Positions 63,406 to 64,000 of a stretch of DNA of 64,000 bases are shown here, piece after piece. The position numbers and the translations under genes are program-made. Every line of letters begins with the position of its first letter. Within the stretch, counting starts at the first letter, position 1. The stretch covers positions 106,308,501-106,372,500 of the forward strand of contig CM059587.1 in assembly GCA_030407085.1 (NCBI GenBank), in the 5' to 3' direction. Origin of the DNA: Trichopria drosophilae. Lineage: Eukaryota; Arthropoda; Insecta; Hymenoptera; Diapriidae. The notes below the pieces were generated by a model that worked only from the letters and a program-made list of their open reading frames with translations, made no database searches and had not been told where the DNA came from.

Positions 63406-64000
63406 ATGCAAAAAATATATAGTTAGTACTCTGAAATTTACTAATTTCATTTTATTATTATTTGCTGTTAAAATTAAGATTATTCTAGATTTCGACTGGG
63501 CAATAGGCATGAGTCGTAGCGGTTTAGTCGCTTTTGGCATTTGGCCCGGAATAGTCGGTGGGAAGCAAAATAAGGATTTTCGTCCCCTATGGATGACGGT
63601 GATAATGATGGCAGGAATTTTTTGTCCACAAATGTACGCAATGAGTCGCATCATTAATGACTTACCTCTTGTTCTGGATAATATTATGACGAGCTCTTCG
63701 ATAACGCTTTGTTTTATAAAAATACTAATTTTTTGGAAGAACGAACATGGTAATTTATTCAATTCCAACATTGCAAATATTAAACTTTTTAGCAAATTTT
63801 TAAAGCTTATAATTTCAAACACATATAACATTCCATTTTTACTGCAGTCACTTCCAGAACCAATATTATTTTTTATACAATATTTCTAAAACTGATTGTT
63901 ATTGCCGTTATAATCATGGTCAAAAATAAATGGCTATTTGAAGTATAGAACTGCATGCAATAGTGAAGACGAAAATTTCCACGTAAAAAAACAAAAAAAT
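63406..64000 (+). CDS. OR-8: odorant receptor, 7tm_6 family, 5' part only
   Basis: Only the first two coding exons are inside the window: 63406-63421 (MQKIY plus one base, donor A|GTTAGT) and 63489-63749. Exon 2 has the same 261-nt length as in OR-5 to OR-7 and reads NFDWAIGMSRSGLVAFGIWP. It continues with FRPLWMTVIMM, CPQMYAMSRIINDLPLVLDN, IMTSSS and a KNEH end before a G|GTAATT donor. Residues 1-92 therefore cover TM1 and TM2, and the remaining five exons lie past the right edge. It belongs to the OR-5 to OR-8 block; exon 2 is nearest to OR-7 by eye (both have the GIVGG stretch). The in-frame extension upstream of exon 2 back to 63359 has no ATG near exon 2 and is read as intron and 5' leader. 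Confidence 0.88.

Noticed and set aside
1..64000. CRISPR arrays, tRNA or rRNA genes, bacterial operons
   Set aside because: No regularly spaced identical repeats, no cloverleaf or rRNA segments, and all real genes are spliced; the window is eukaryotic.

Overview
The window is AT-rich nuclear DNA from an insect, most likely a hymenopteran (bee, wasp or ant). That inference rests on a same-strand tandem array of 7tm_6 odorant receptor (OR) genes, short GT-AG introns, arthropod-type TCAGT initiators and many small DNA-transposon derivatives. No bacterial, viral, rRNA or tRNA gene was seen.

Eight OR genes lie head to tail on the + strand: OR-1 2480-8845, OR-2 15080-21366, OR-3 23970-26895, OR-4 29312-32923, OR-5 36555-43370, OR-6 44477-50987, OR-7 53716-62426, and OR-8 from 63406 running off the right edge. 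I assembled OR-1 to OR-7 exon by exon. Each has seven coding exons with intron phases 1,1,2,0,0,0. Each stays open from ATG to stop and gives 401-423 residues, the usual size for the family. Exons 2 to 7 are well supported. The very short first coding exons (7-85 nt) are the least certain part, although the same phase and position recur in every gene.

OR-5 to OR-8 are close paralogues, the youngest block of the array. They share a conserved ~120 bp upstream segment ending at a TCAGT initiator, which probably marks their core promoters. OR-1 to OR-4 are more diverged from each other. By family knowledge each product would be the tuning subunit of an odorant-gated cation channel formed with Orco in antennal olfactory neurons. 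Orco itself is not in this window.

Introns and spacers carry many mobile-element relics: TA-flanked mariner/pogo-like MITEs, two TTAA-flanked piggyBac-like MITEs, a dispersed AACCAGAA-rich repeat in three intergenic copies, a 2.3 kb element with ~400 bp inverted repeats in OR-1 intron 6, and a 2.3 kb element nested inside a MITE in OR-7 intron 5. None interrupts an exon. The most unusual structure is in OR-6: 46 bp spanning the start of exon 6 and its acceptor is copied exactly into intron 3, between small inverted repeats and followed by a donor-like GTAAGT.
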